Below are positions 1 to 9,949 of a stretch of DNA of 64,000 nucleotides, one piece after another. A program made the position numbers and the translations under genes. The stretch spans positions 13,825,001 through 13,889,000 of the forward strand of contig NC_092561.1 in the NCBI RefSeq assembly GCF_037975245.1. Direction: 5' to 3'. Each line of letters begins with the position of its first letter. The stretch's first letter is position 1. The notes under the pieces are model-generated. The model did no database searches, had not been told where the DNA came from, and worked only from the letters and a program-made list of their open reading frames with translations. The DNA is from Apostichopus japonicus. Its lineage: Eukaryota > Echinodermata > Holothuroidea > Aspidochirotida > Stichopodidae.

Positions 1-1587
1 AAAGCCATCAATGTTTTATACCCGATACGTCAATTGCGAGTGAAACTATTAGTATTTCATAAGTTAAAATGTAATCTAGTTTAAACGTTCCTGAAGCTTT
101 AAACGAGTTGGTTTTCAGATATGTGCCAGAAAACGTTTGTTATGGTTAGAAATGGGTGCTACCGACAGTGGTGTTGATATCCGGGCCGGGAAAATCAAAT
201 CACGTTTCTGAAGTCTTCATTTGTCCGGATAGTACAAAACTGAGAATAACTTATTCTCCATCCCATGTTTCCCGGAACCACTTGCTGTTCCATAAACATT
301 AAGAAGCAAGTAAACGCATTTATATATTATAGTTATGAATCTAATTACGAATTACATTGCATCATTACCAGTGGCATACACAGGATTTCAAACATGTCTG
401 TGTGTGTGTGGGGGGGGGAGGGGTTCTACAACCCAAACTGTTTCAGCTACGAGCTGAACTTATAAGGAATGTCCGAGACGACTAAAGGATGTTATAAAGG
501 TGTGGCGCTGGGTTCGATGAAGCCGACTTTCACTTAATGGGTATTGGGGTCATCCCCAGCAAAAGGTAAAATTTAGATTCAAAAGGTATATGCCGGAGCA
601 TCTTTAGACTTCAAACTAGGTCAGTAAGTATCTCAAAATACAAGGTTGTGCTAATAACTACTTTTTATTTGTGTGTGGGGTTGCAATTGGGGTGTACACT
701 TAAAGCAAAAATTTCCTCAAATTCGTCCGACTGACGCTGGCACTTGTTGATTGGAGGTTGGAGATTCAAAAACCTGCCTTATCAGAGGAAGACATATCCT
801 TTTGTCACAAATATATTCATACTTAAAACAGGAATGGTAAAATGTAGCAGTTCAACTGTGTTTCAACATGTGGTGGTAAACATTTCTGCCTCCAGAGAAA
901 AGGTCTTCAACTTTGCGAATGATATTTCATTTCTGGTGTTAGTGGTTTAGTGATGAATTCGGCACAGATATATATCTGTACAGATATATACATGTTCACA
1001 TAAAATGTTAACAGTAACAACTTAAATTCCATTATCATATCAAAATCAATATTTTAGTATTGTAGATGAAACCTCTGGTTGAGTGATATCTTAATCTAGT
1101 ACAACGTTCCTCTCCTAGAATACCTATGAATCGGTCGCATCATCGCAACTCTACAAATTACACTACCTTTCTAAGAGTTGTTAACGAAAGATCAGGGGAA
1201 TTTTTTTTTTTACTGATGGGAGAGAAACACATTCTTTACAATCTTACACGACTCTCTATAAAAGAGGAAGTACGAATGCAAAGCTTTTAGCATGAGTAAA
1301 GAGACAAGTACTTCTTAATACGAATATGCACTCGAGTACTAAACAAACTGCCCCTGACAAAGTTACTTTAAGTTGAACACTCATAGTTATTTCAGCTTTT
1401 TAAGTTCTAACATGAAACCGCTCTGTCAAATAAAGAATCAGCGGTAGACGTCTTGAGTCTCCACAGACCTTGAATAGGTAACCTTGTTCAATAAAATTGG
1501 TAGAAGTTTTCGAAGTTATGTAACCTTGTGTCGTGTGGCTCTATTTCTACGTTTTACACGTAGACAGGTATCATTTAGTCCACCTAC
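1..1587. other. Caspase A last intron (3' part)
   Basis: Non-coding. It aligns with 40410-42039 of copy C and, more loosely, with 21980-23217 and 60980-62209. The block at about 500-620 is shared with copy C (40700-40850) but missing in B and D. A T/G-rich stretch with a short G run sits at 395-425. No other gene was seen. Confidence 0.7.
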
Positions 1588-1723
1588 CCTCTGAAGAAGA
1601 ATAACATATAAGAAAGTCAGCCTCAGTCGGAATTGTAACATTTACTCCTTCTGCTATCTCAGAGTACTTCGTAGGGGCGCGAATCTCCGTTGCTGGTATT
1701 TCAGCCTTTCCTCCACGACACGC
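1588..1723 (-). CDS. Caspase A exon 3: active-site Cys, linker, start of p10
   Basis: 136 bp, preceded by TTTTTGCAG and followed by donor GTAGGT; phase 0 in, phase 1 out. It starts with codons for ACRGG, so the nucleophile Cys is the second codon. It ends with IPTEADFLICYSSSEG, which is the first strand of p10. The linker in between carries Glu and Lys but no Asp. Confidence 0.88.
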
Positions 1724-4700
1724 CTGCAAAAATAGGAAGGCAGTGAACAGAGTTTAACGTAGGATCTTAGTATTTGGCTGTTCAATACCTTAGATATGTA
1801 GTATCAACTCCAAATAGCTGAAAGGTTTCAAAATGTAACCTTTGAAAATGTTTAGAAGATAGAGATAGATTAGGGCCGTTAGGCGGACGCGCAGCGCCAG
1901 CCTTCATGGTCTTGGACGGGAGGGTGGAGGGACCAACTTTTTCTTACACCATTTTATGATTCAGAAGATTTCAGTTTATTTAACACTGTTTACATGAGTA
2001 TCCTTGACCACATTTGTACATCCAGCGTCTTCTTAAATATAGCACATAAACAATTATCGTATTTTAACTTTGTTACTTTGTTTTAAAATAATAATGTCAC
2101 TTATACTTTGATCTGCGCTTTTCCGAAAATAGAATGATCTGTAGAACAACTTGGAGTCATTTCAAGGCGATGGAAAGGTGCTTGGGTAAGAGTGTCTTAA
2201 TTCAAAATTATCCTGTCATCTTTGATATTTTAACTATATTATGTAGTAGAACATGTTTGTTTTGAAATGTCTGAACAAAAATTGCGACGGCGTGGAACTT
2301 CCCCATCATCTTCCTGTTACTTAGCAAAGAACTTCAGAAACTTTAAGAAGGACTTCTTAATATATCTAACATTTAATTTTCTGACGAAAAGTGAGGCATC
2401 AACCGTCGATAACGCGCTCGTCATCAGATCACGAGATGCACACTGCGTGTGAACGCGTCCTAATCAGATCTGGAGGGACCAACTCACCCTGGGTGTTTAT
2501 ATGACGAGCGCGATATCCAATATATGACCACAGTGCTACTTCAAGTTACCTACGCCACTTATTAAAAGGTAATTTTTACTGAGATAATAAGGGCACAAGT
2601 GTCAGTTGCTTAGTGGTAGCTTAAAGTAAATGGATATATGTCTTCTTAATACTAGACTGGTTGTAATAAATTGTATTCCATTAAGAATTTGTCATAATGA
2701 TTTAATGATGGTTTTAATTTTTCTAAATGATTACTTGACATGTAACCCAACTGGTATGTAGTCACTCCTACGCCGCTGATTGTTACTAGTGGATATGTAG
2801 CTTCCTATACTCACAAGAACACTTGTGATAAAACCCATTACAGATAACGTAATTGCCGCTCGCTTTGCGTCACGTTGTTATTTTTGCCAGAGCTGCCTCT
2901 CTTGAATTTGTTCATAGCTCAGTTATCTTGTATTTTTTTTTTTTTTTTTACATTTATGACTTTGTGTGTAAGTTTTCAGTTATACGCCACTGAGTATACA
3001 GGCGCGTATCCAGGATTTTCTAACCCGGGGGGCGCGAATTACTATCTAAGCGGAGCGCCACCATCGGTTGGCGCGGAGCGTACAAGAAAATTTCTGGTTT
3101 TGATACCCCCCAGATCACCGGAAATGGCACTTCTCGGGCTTGAAAATGAGCAACCAGATGTACACTTTTGCCTGAGAACCAAGTATTTCCCAAAAGTTTT
3201 TTTCCATCCATAACCTTTTTGAAGATTGTCACCAGTCACACATCATGTTCGACCTCATTGCATGTCCTATGGATCATTGCTTTTGTAGGTTATTCTACGT
3301 CACGGCCCACAATATCCGAAAGCCCCACTTTTCAAGGTTTTAAGCCCATTACTTGTTGAGAATTTGAAAATTCACTTTTCTCGTGAATAAAATCACTTCA
3401 AAACATACCCATAATGTTGCACAAAATTCAATCTATAGACAACCAATATAGAAAAACCTCCTTGAACCCCTAACAGACAGGCCAAAATTGAACGAGTAAA
3501 GGAAAGTATGATGAAGAATGTTGGTGAGGAAATTTTGGAAAATTCCGACAAAGTTAATTTATTGGTGTAGAAATATTGCAACCTCTTATAATGGCTTTTA
3601 CAAAACTTGGTTGAAGGAACAGAAAAATAGCAGATATTTCCGATATCAGGTATATCGAAAGCGAACACTTCACTCATAGGCGTAGGTCCCGTAGGAGGCG
3701 GGGGCTGCAGCCCCCCCCCCAATTGTTTTCCCATTTTTTCGGGCACCTACTGAAAGAAAAATAAATAGCAATGAATAGCTTAAAATTATCTCGTTGGTAA
3801 TTTAAATAAAGTTCTAAGCTTGGCCGACATTACTACTGTAAAAGAGAGTTTTGACATAAATGGATCTGTATGGTTTTTCTCCATCTACATAAGACATTTG
3901 GTTGTTTACATTAGCATCCGGCGGTATACTGTGCAACTTTCACGGACCGTGCGGTACACGATGCCATACAATGTAATGACCGATCTTGCCTATATGATAT
4001 TGGCATCGATATGTTGAATGCGCGCTTCGCGCGCGAAAAATTTTGGCTTTTTGTCGGGCAAGTCATTACAGCCCCCAAATCCAATCTGGCTCCTACGCCT
4101 TTGACTACACACATTGCCAGTTTTTGAGGCTGTTCATCGTGGAACATGCATTTCAATGCTCATTGATATGATGTTATATCTGCTCTTTGCTTTACAAATT
4201 CGAACAGGCGTGTAGCGAGTAATTGCCAAGGGAGGGCGAAGCTTGTAGGCAAACTATATAAGCGAAGCGCCACCATGAGTTGGCGCGAAGCGTACAAGAA
4301 AAATTTTGGCCGAAAATGCCTCCCAGATCGCTGGAAATGACACTTCCCAGGCCTTGTAAGTTGCATCTAAGCATTGTCTAGTTTGAAATTACTAGCGATG
4401 TCATAAAGAAAATTTGCTCGGGGGGGGGGTGGTCGCCCCCTTCCCGAAATGCGTTATGTTCCCCGACGACTCGGTCGAGTTCAAGTACATTTGTGAGAGA
4501 GGAAAAACGGAAACGTCAAAAATGGAGTTGTCGGGGTAAGGGGTAGGGTGAGGCGCACACCCCCTCCGTAATCCTTGATCTGTCACTGGCTACCCTGTGT
4601 ATATAATAGGGATCTTTCTCTTCCCGAGGTCTTGGCTATCTTCTACTCCCTCCTTTTCTCTCTTTTTTCTTTTTCTTTTCCCTTCCTTCCTCTCCTCCTT

Positions 4701-7700
4701 TTCTTTTCCCCCTCCTTTTCCCTTTTTTCTTCTCTTTTTTTTCTCTCCTCTTTTCCTTACCCGGGGGGCGCGCGCCCCCAACGCCCCCCCCCTGGATACG
4801 CACCTGGTATATGTTAACAATGTTAATTATTTACAAATCAATTTTAGTGCATAGTTCTTTCAAAAGGTGTGTGTGGGTGTGTGTGGGTTCTCTCTATAAT
4901 GTTTTAACTTTATCTATTTGTAACGATTGATTAATTGAAATACAATCAAAATGCATATTAATTTTAGGTTTGATATGTCAGAAGAACGTCAAAAGAAATT
5001 AGAACATGAGGAAAATCCCGAAATTGCGTAACCTTTTTACCAAACTGAACCGCATTTGGTGAGTAGTTAAGGAGATTTTCGTACATGTAGCAGCTTTCAT
5101 ATTTAACAACAAGCAACATATTAACAATAGTCTTTTGGAGATTTCCATTTGTACAAACAGTAAAATAAACTATTTGATGAATTTGATCTTTGACCTTTCG
5201 TTGATCTGTAACCTCAGTGACACACTTAAATCACACATGTTGATAAAGGTTGACATACCCATCATACCTATAACGCGTGTAAGTCACCTCGATGCTTTCC
5301 GTTTTGAGAGTTATTTTCAGTCTGTTTCTATATTTGCTTAATTCGGAGATAAACAATAAAAACATAGGTATATTCAAAGCTGAAACTCAATCGTAATGTA
5401 GACAACTTCCTCCAATTCTTAATGACATCAACTTACCTGGATGATGAATATCTTCGGTTTTCCAATAAGTTTATCACAGTTATTCCCTCGAAAAATATCG
5501 AATACATCATCATTGAGCCGCAACCACGTCCTGTTCGTCGAATGCACATTACCATTGCCTTTAAAACTTTCTGGATCACCGTCGCTTCCATAAATGATGC
5601 CATCATCACCATGTGTAAGAAACACACACAGGAAGCAGTCGAAATTTGAGTGATCGAAATTGCTGGCTGGAAAAGTGAACAGCGTTACATTCATTGTAAA
5701 ATGAAACTAATCCAACAATATGTTTATAACGAACCAATGGACATGGATCATTTTGTACTGTGAATAAGAGACCACCATTAATCAGTATAAACTGAAGTGA
5801 CGCATGTCAGACCTGTCGGCAGATGCTACTGTGGAAACATTACTAACCGAATAATTGAGCACTCAAAGGATGAGTCTAAACAACTGTACCTATTTTTGAA
5901 TAGTAAGTAAACATTCTAAAGATGGTTCAAATTGCAGTATTTAAGCATTTTGCAGTAGAGTGTCATCCACTTTCTGTTAAAATGTGGACGAAATTATTGG
6001 CGAATCATGAAGAGTAGTCTGGGTAGTTCAGTCAATTATTTTACATATAATTGTGTGTTTAGTAATTTCTATATGTAAGTCCTTCTCAGTAGCAACTGGT
6101 AATACATTTAAGACTTGTTAAGACATTGAAACTGTATATTATTTGTCACTGATAAAACCATGAGTGTCGAACTTTATAACTTAATAGTTTTCTTTTGAGG
6201 TGCTGTCAAACAGAAGCAACTCCTGTGATCTTCAGGCTTTGGGTTCGAAGAGCTATCATGTCAAAAGAGGTCAAGGTTGTTTCTTTCATCTTGTGGTCAA
6301 ACTATATCTTCTTAATCTTAACGCATTCTGTGCCAAGGGGCACACAATGCCGAAACGTCTTCCCTCCACTTCTTTCTGCTTGCTGCTGCTGTCCTGGCTT
6401 CTTTCCAACTATTCCAGCATGCCCTCTTCCTCTCATTCTCTATTGTCCTCTGCCATGTTGTTTTAGGCCTTCCTCTTGCTCTTGAAACTTCTGTGGTCCA
6501 TCCCAAGGCTATGTATTTTTTGTCTGCCCTGTCTTTTCGCAGCACATGTCTTAGCCAGTTCCATCTTCTCCTCCTGATTTCATTACTTATCCTGTTCAAT
6601 TTGGTCACTCTCCTTCTCTTCATAACTGATGGTCTGTGGGTATCTAATGTTAAGTATTTTCTTCAGGAATTTATACTGGAGGGTATCCAGTTCTTTTCGT
6701 CTAATTGAGTTATCTTCCATGCCTCACATCCATATAGCAATACTGATGTTACAAGTGTTTTGAATAGGGTGATTTTAGTTTGCCTCCCGATGTTTCCTTG
6801 GTGCCAAATTCTAGTCAGACTCCAGAATGCAGTAGCCTTCATTTAATATTTTATGTTGCACCTCCAAGTTTATTTACTTTTGTACCAACGTAGGTAAATT
6901 CAGGAACATCCTCAATCTCTACATCGTTGACCGCTAACTTCTGCTCATTTTGTGTATTTAACCTCATCATCTTGCATTTACCAACATCATCTTTCAATCC
7001 AACCCTTGCTGCCTCATTCACCACTCTCTTAGTCTTCCTCTGAACATGATCAAATTTAGAAGATAACAATGTTATAACATCGGCAAACTGAGTCTTCTAA
7101 ACATTGTTACAATTCCGCCTAATTCCAGTCAAATTATATGAAAAATATTAAATAATACGAGATATAGCAATGAGAACCGGGTATTATGACCTTACCATTT
7201 TCTTTTGAGGTAATATCACACAGAAGCGACTCCTGTGATATTCAGGCTTGGGGTTCCAAGAGCTGTCATGTCAAAGAAGACAGAGTGGTTTGTCATTTTG
7301 TGGTCAAAGTATTTGACAAATATTGGATATTACGAATGAGACGCCCGTGATCAGATCACGAAATACCACAAATAACCTCGGGATTTTAATGACAAACACG
7401 TTATTCCCTTATCTTCACAGAGGTAATCTTTCTAAATTTTCAGGTCCTGCCTCCTCGTTCCGTTCTGCGTGTGAAGACCTTCTCACCCCGCGTGAAAGAG
7501 AAAATATGACGCCAAAAAAACTGACAAAAAATGCTATTGAAATAAACTCAATAAATAATCTAGACTGTATACTAAATAATAATTTTAGACGCTTGGATTA
7601 GCGAATAACTTCTTATTTACCCTTTACCTTTAAGCAGAGTACCACGGATTTCACTAGCAGTGTAATCATTACATAGCTTTACTACGAAACCAAGTTTCTT

Positions 7701-7836
7701 GAAAGTAGTGTCCAGCTCGCGTTCGTCTCTTTGAGTACCGGTCCTCTCATTCAAGTGATGAAAGCGTTCATTATTGAAAATGAGCGCAAGACCTCGAGGA
7801 CGACGCTGCATTTTATAACCTACGTCCAAATGTGAC
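1588..7836 (-). CDS. Caspase copy A, partial (p20 exons plus linker exon; p10 exon outside window)
   Basis: Cysteine-aspartyl protease of peptidase family C14, expected in the cytosol in apoptosis or immune signalling. Exons on the minus strand are 7836-7628, 5666-5437 and 1723-1588. Joined, they give a p20 subunit with the RGLALIFNNERF start, the Arg of ERTGT that corresponds to the S1-pocket Arg, the catalytic His in FLTHGDDG, and the active-site Cys in FIIQ|ACRGG, split by an intron after Gln. Linker and p10 start follow (IPTEADFL). The terminal p10 exon should lie about 150 bases left of position 1, judged from copy C spacing. All seen junctions are GT-AG with phases 1, 0, 1. Odd points: the linker has no Asp between ACRGG and IPTEADFL, and the p20 has an insertion of about 18 residues after YGSDG. 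Start codon uncertain; an ATG at 7985 would give a very short prodomain. Gene identity is firm; the subfamily (effector-like) is inferred from the short prodomain. Confidence 0.88.
1724..2998. other. Caspase A intron 2, part before the nested transposon
   Basis: Non-coding, collinear with 23363-24480 (B) and 62355-63400 (D). The small ORF at 2267-2452 has counterparts at 23741-23983 and 62729-62971, but the reading frame is not kept and it lacks a recognisable domain, so I do not call it a gene. It ends in a T run at about 2931-2949. Confidence 0.6.
3675..4103. mobile_element. Nested hAT-like MITE
   Basis: Ends are CATAGGCGTAGG (3675-3686) and CCTACGCCTTTG (4092-4103), 12-bp inverted repeats with one mismatch. 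The flanking octamers acttcact and actacaca agree at 6 of 8 positions, as for a decayed 8-bp hAT target duplication. No transposase is encoded. It sits inside the 2999-4806 insertion. Confidence 0.5.
4641..4757. repeat. Polypyrimidine (CT) tract
   Basis: About 115 bases of almost pure C and T on the plus strand, within the composite element. Overlapping ORFs on both strands are low-complexity artefacts. Confidence 0.85.
4807..5436. other. Caspase A intron 2, remainder
   Basis: Non-coding intron collinear with 24540-25434 (B) and 47090-47942 (C). It holds a short GT-rich stretch at 4868-4890. Nothing else seen. Confidence 0.6.
5437..5666 (-). CDS. Caspase A exon 2: catalytic His-Gly, p20 C-terminal half
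   Basis: 230 bp between acceptor TTTTCCAG and donor GTAAGT; 2 bases complete the codon of exon 1, and it ends in phase 0 with CAG (Gln of QACRG). It encodes DHSNFDCFLCVFLTHGDDG, the insertion-bearing loop after YGSDG, then VFDIFRGNNC and KPKIFIIQ. Confidence 0.9.
6183..7310 (-). mobile_element. 5'-truncated non-LTR retrotransposon flanked by about 110-bp direct duplications
   Basis: Minus-strand frames encode the C-terminal part of an endonuclease-reverse transcriptase polyprotein. 7069-6851 has DDVGKCKMMRLNTQNEQKL and FTYVGTKVNKLGGAT. A degenerate stretch follows in which IRRKELDTLQYKFLKKIL is readable. 6623-6318 has RRRRWNWLRHVLRKD, RGRPKTTWQRTIENE and KKWREDVSALCAPWHRM, the classic C-terminus of this LINE type. 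Stops and frameshifts make it dead. Intron sequence at about 6187-6305 recurs at about 7193-7310 on the other side of the element. Confidence 0.8.
6318..7069 (-). pseudogene. Reverse-transcriptase C-terminal fragment (LINE)
   Basis: Two open blocks (7069-6851 and 6623-6318) in a broken frame. The upstream catalytic fingers and palm motifs, including YADD, are absent, so the element is 5'-truncated. It lies in caspase A intron 1, in the same orientation as the caspase. Confidence 0.8.
7628..7836 (-). CDS. Caspase A exon 1: N-terminal part of p20
   Basis: 209 bp between acceptor TATTGCAG and donor GTAAAG. It encodes GYKMQRRPRGLALIFNNE, then ERTGT with the presumed S1 Arg, then a TTFKKLGFVV strand and NDYTASEIRGTLLK. 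The last base G joins CC of exon 2 to give the Ala of the LLKA junction. It is two codons shorter near its start than copies B and C. Confidence 0.87.
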
Positions 7837-7950
7837 CTGCAATAAAAACCGTACAGGATGCTGTCACAGTTAAACTATACACTGCCAGTCCTTTCAGGTG
7901 GCATTGCATGTTGAAGATATATTTGAAGTACGCATATTACAAAATCTTAC

Positions 7951-7985
7951 AGGCATCTATCGCTTGTAGACACTGAGACACTCAT
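7951..7985 (-). CDS. Possible first coding segment of caspase A
   Basis: A 35-bp segment from an ATG to a GTAAGA donor reads MSVSVSTSDRC plus CT, and the phase fits exon 1. The frame is conserved in copy C (ATG at 49198) and copy B (ATC at 26672). An in-frame TAA sits 24 bases upstream in A and C. The true exon may instead start after the TCTCAG at 7972-7977, giving a 22-nt microexon. Confidence 0.4.
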
Positions 7986-9048
7986 GTCGATTGTACAATA
8001 GAGAGATTAACCATATATCGTACTTATATTTGAATGCATAAGCAAGCTGTTATCCAGTACATAGGCATATTGCTGCCAAGGTGTCGATACAAGCTTTTTG
8101 ACAATGAGGCAAGCTACCTTGGTTTCGAAAGTTTATACCATCTATCACTGTTCTAGTTCTGGGGCAAACAACCAAAGACATTGCTGAAACCCTCGGCATG
8201 TGACAAATAAATTTTATGCTCAACAAAAGGTAACATCATGCACCTCCGAGGCGTATCTGAAAATTACTAAAACGTTTCATCTAAATATTTACGACAGTTT
8301 CGTTTCCATCCATGTCTAGGATTTGAAGCCCAATCACACTCGTGAGAGTCATCGTGTTCTTCAACTAGCAATACACGTGTGTAAACCGCATGCCTGTACT
8401 CGGGGTGAGGGTAGTCACGGTGGGGAGGGACGTATGCCCAATTTTTAAAGATCATCATTATCCTGGGTACAAATGCGTATCAAGGAGCAACTGTGCTCCT
8501 GTGCAGCAATGGAAATTCAAATCAAACAGTCTCTGATGTGGATAGGGTTTCGTTTAAATTCGCAGAGAGTACTTGGGGTCATTTGACGTGCATTACTAGA
8601 CTGGGCGCCTTTTGGTGCCCCAAGGTACATTGTAGAAGTGGCCATCTAGATTACGGGATGAAGTATCAATATCAATGCTTACCTTTTATCTGGCCTACAC
8701 AAGGCTTCAGTAAAATGGTGCTAATTGCGTTTTGTAATTACCTTGGGCGGCCACACCGCTGCCAGGCTAAAGAATGGTCTTCATTCTCCGGGGACGTTAA
8801 CACGGAATGCGTCAAATGACACGTAACAAATTGCCATTGTTAACAAATGTAGCATCTATTTACATACAAGCGACTTCAAGTATACAAAAAATAGAACCTT
8901 ATACATGACAATGTTAAAAGCATCGTCACATTTCAGTAAACGCACCACCCTACAGAAAATCCTCTGTGCGAGTCTAGCTGAATCCTACGTATTGTACAAC
9001 GGATACGTACGATCACTATATATACTACTATATAAAATAATACATATA

Positions 9049-9105
<57 letters not shown>

Positions 9106-9328
9106 GCCAACGCGCGCGTTGATTTACACGAGTGTGACCCGAGTTTTACACTCATGGTTCATCTCCAGTATTGGTCTCTTTCTAAATTTAAATACGTACA
9201 TGTTGTATAGTGAGATATCAGCTTCAGCCATGTTGTCAGGGTACCTCAATGCACAGGAAAACAGATTTGTGTTGTAATTCCTCGTGATCTGTTTGTAAAG
9301 ACAAAATAAGAAGATAATGGAGGACACC
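7986..9328. other. 5' flank of caspase A, conserved between units
   Basis: Collinear with 49199-50500 (C) and 26673-27380 (B). Small ORFs at 8493-8819 (plus) and 49641-50030 (plus) share a peptide-like stretch, but there is no start, frame or domain conservation in B. A minus-strand donor-like site (CAAG|GTAATT, last exon base 8742) lines up with GAG|GTAAGT in B (26865) and CAAG|GTAATT in C (50048), so a non-coding 5' exon here is possible. Confidence 0.45.
9041..9102. repeat. (TA)n microsatellite
   Basis: About 60 bases of nearly uninterrupted TA dinucleotides. The orthologous position in unit C (about 50285) and unit B lacks the expansion. Confidence 0.95.
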
Positions 9329-9332
9329 TTAA

Positions 9333-9941
9333 AGCAGCATTTTGCGTCCTTTTCTATTTTCTCAATCTCACTGACTCCACTATGCTATAACGACATACAT
9401 AACTAGCTTATCTATTTAAATCTTACTTCAAATGGTGGCATAAAAGTCGAACAATTTGCACCTTTCAACTTTGTTTTTCTCCAAGATATTTTCGGTTGGG
9501 ATCCCAATAAACCTCGCCCATAATATGAATATTTAAACACTACGAACGTCATTGACCAAAACGTAATACAACATCATGCTTGATTTGTGTACAGTCTATA
9601 TGGCGGTTGTACCAGGGAGTTCCAAAACAACTCCCTGATTGTACCAACGCAAAGTCTTTAATCTATTTTTAGCAACGGCTCATAACTACACCTGCATCTC
9701 TGAATGGTTGAATTAAAACTAATAGGTTTGGGGGAACTGTGTGCGATTAATTTTAAATGTGGAATTTATCGTGGACACTTCTCTCATTATCTACAAATAT
9801 CCTTAATTACTTGCCAATTAACGTTGTTGGCAAGGAAACTTGGCTAATATCTTAGTTTGCTCATTTGTGATTGATATATGTAAAAAACTCGATGGAAATG
9901 TCAAAAAAGTAGAAACGGAGACCAAACGCAAAAATGCTGCT
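9333..9941. mobile_element. 609-bp non-autonomous DNA transposon with TTAA target duplication
   Basis: The left end AGCAGCATTTTGCGT (from 9333) and right end ACGCAAAAATGCTGCT (to 9941) are inverted repeats. TTAA flanks both sides (9329-9332 and 9942-9945). Unit C at 50490-50515 reads through with a single TTTAAAGCGGAG, the empty site, and unit B (about 27385) is also empty. No transposase ORF. TTAA targets fit piggyBac or Kolobok superfamilies. It contains a small hairpin at about 9613-9637 (CAGGGAGTT arms). Confidence 0.8.
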
Positions 9942-9949
9942 TTAAAGCG

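Larger units (their letters stand above)
2999..4806. mobile_element. Composite DNA transposon insertion with 16-bp terminal inverted repeats
   Basis: The left end CAGGCGCGTATCCAGG (2999-3014) and the right end CCTGGATACGCACCTG (4791-4806) are inverted repeats with one mismatch. A GTATA duplication flanks both sides. Copy C at about 47060-47100 keeps the uninterrupted sequence (cgccaatgagtatatattaac), so this is an insertion in unit A. The interior has no transposase ORF, a second element at 3675-4103, two similar GC-rich blocks (3048-3180 and 4258-4360) and a pyrimidine tract. The end sequence resembles hAT-superfamily ends, though the 5-bp duplication is short for hAT. Confidence 0.65.

Noticed and set aside
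4575-4854. Overlapping ORFs on both strands around the CT tract
   Set aside because: Low-complexity Ser/Phe/Leu or Lys/Arg/Glu runs caused by the polypyrimidine tract; no start context or domain.
5422-5649. Plus-strand ORF over caspase exon 2 (also at 25420-25647)
   Set aside because: Antisense shadow of the conserved caspase exon.
8493-8819. 108-residue plus-strand ORF, partly shared with 49641-50030
   Set aside because: Similarity reflects duplicated DNA; the frame is broken in unit B and there is no domain.
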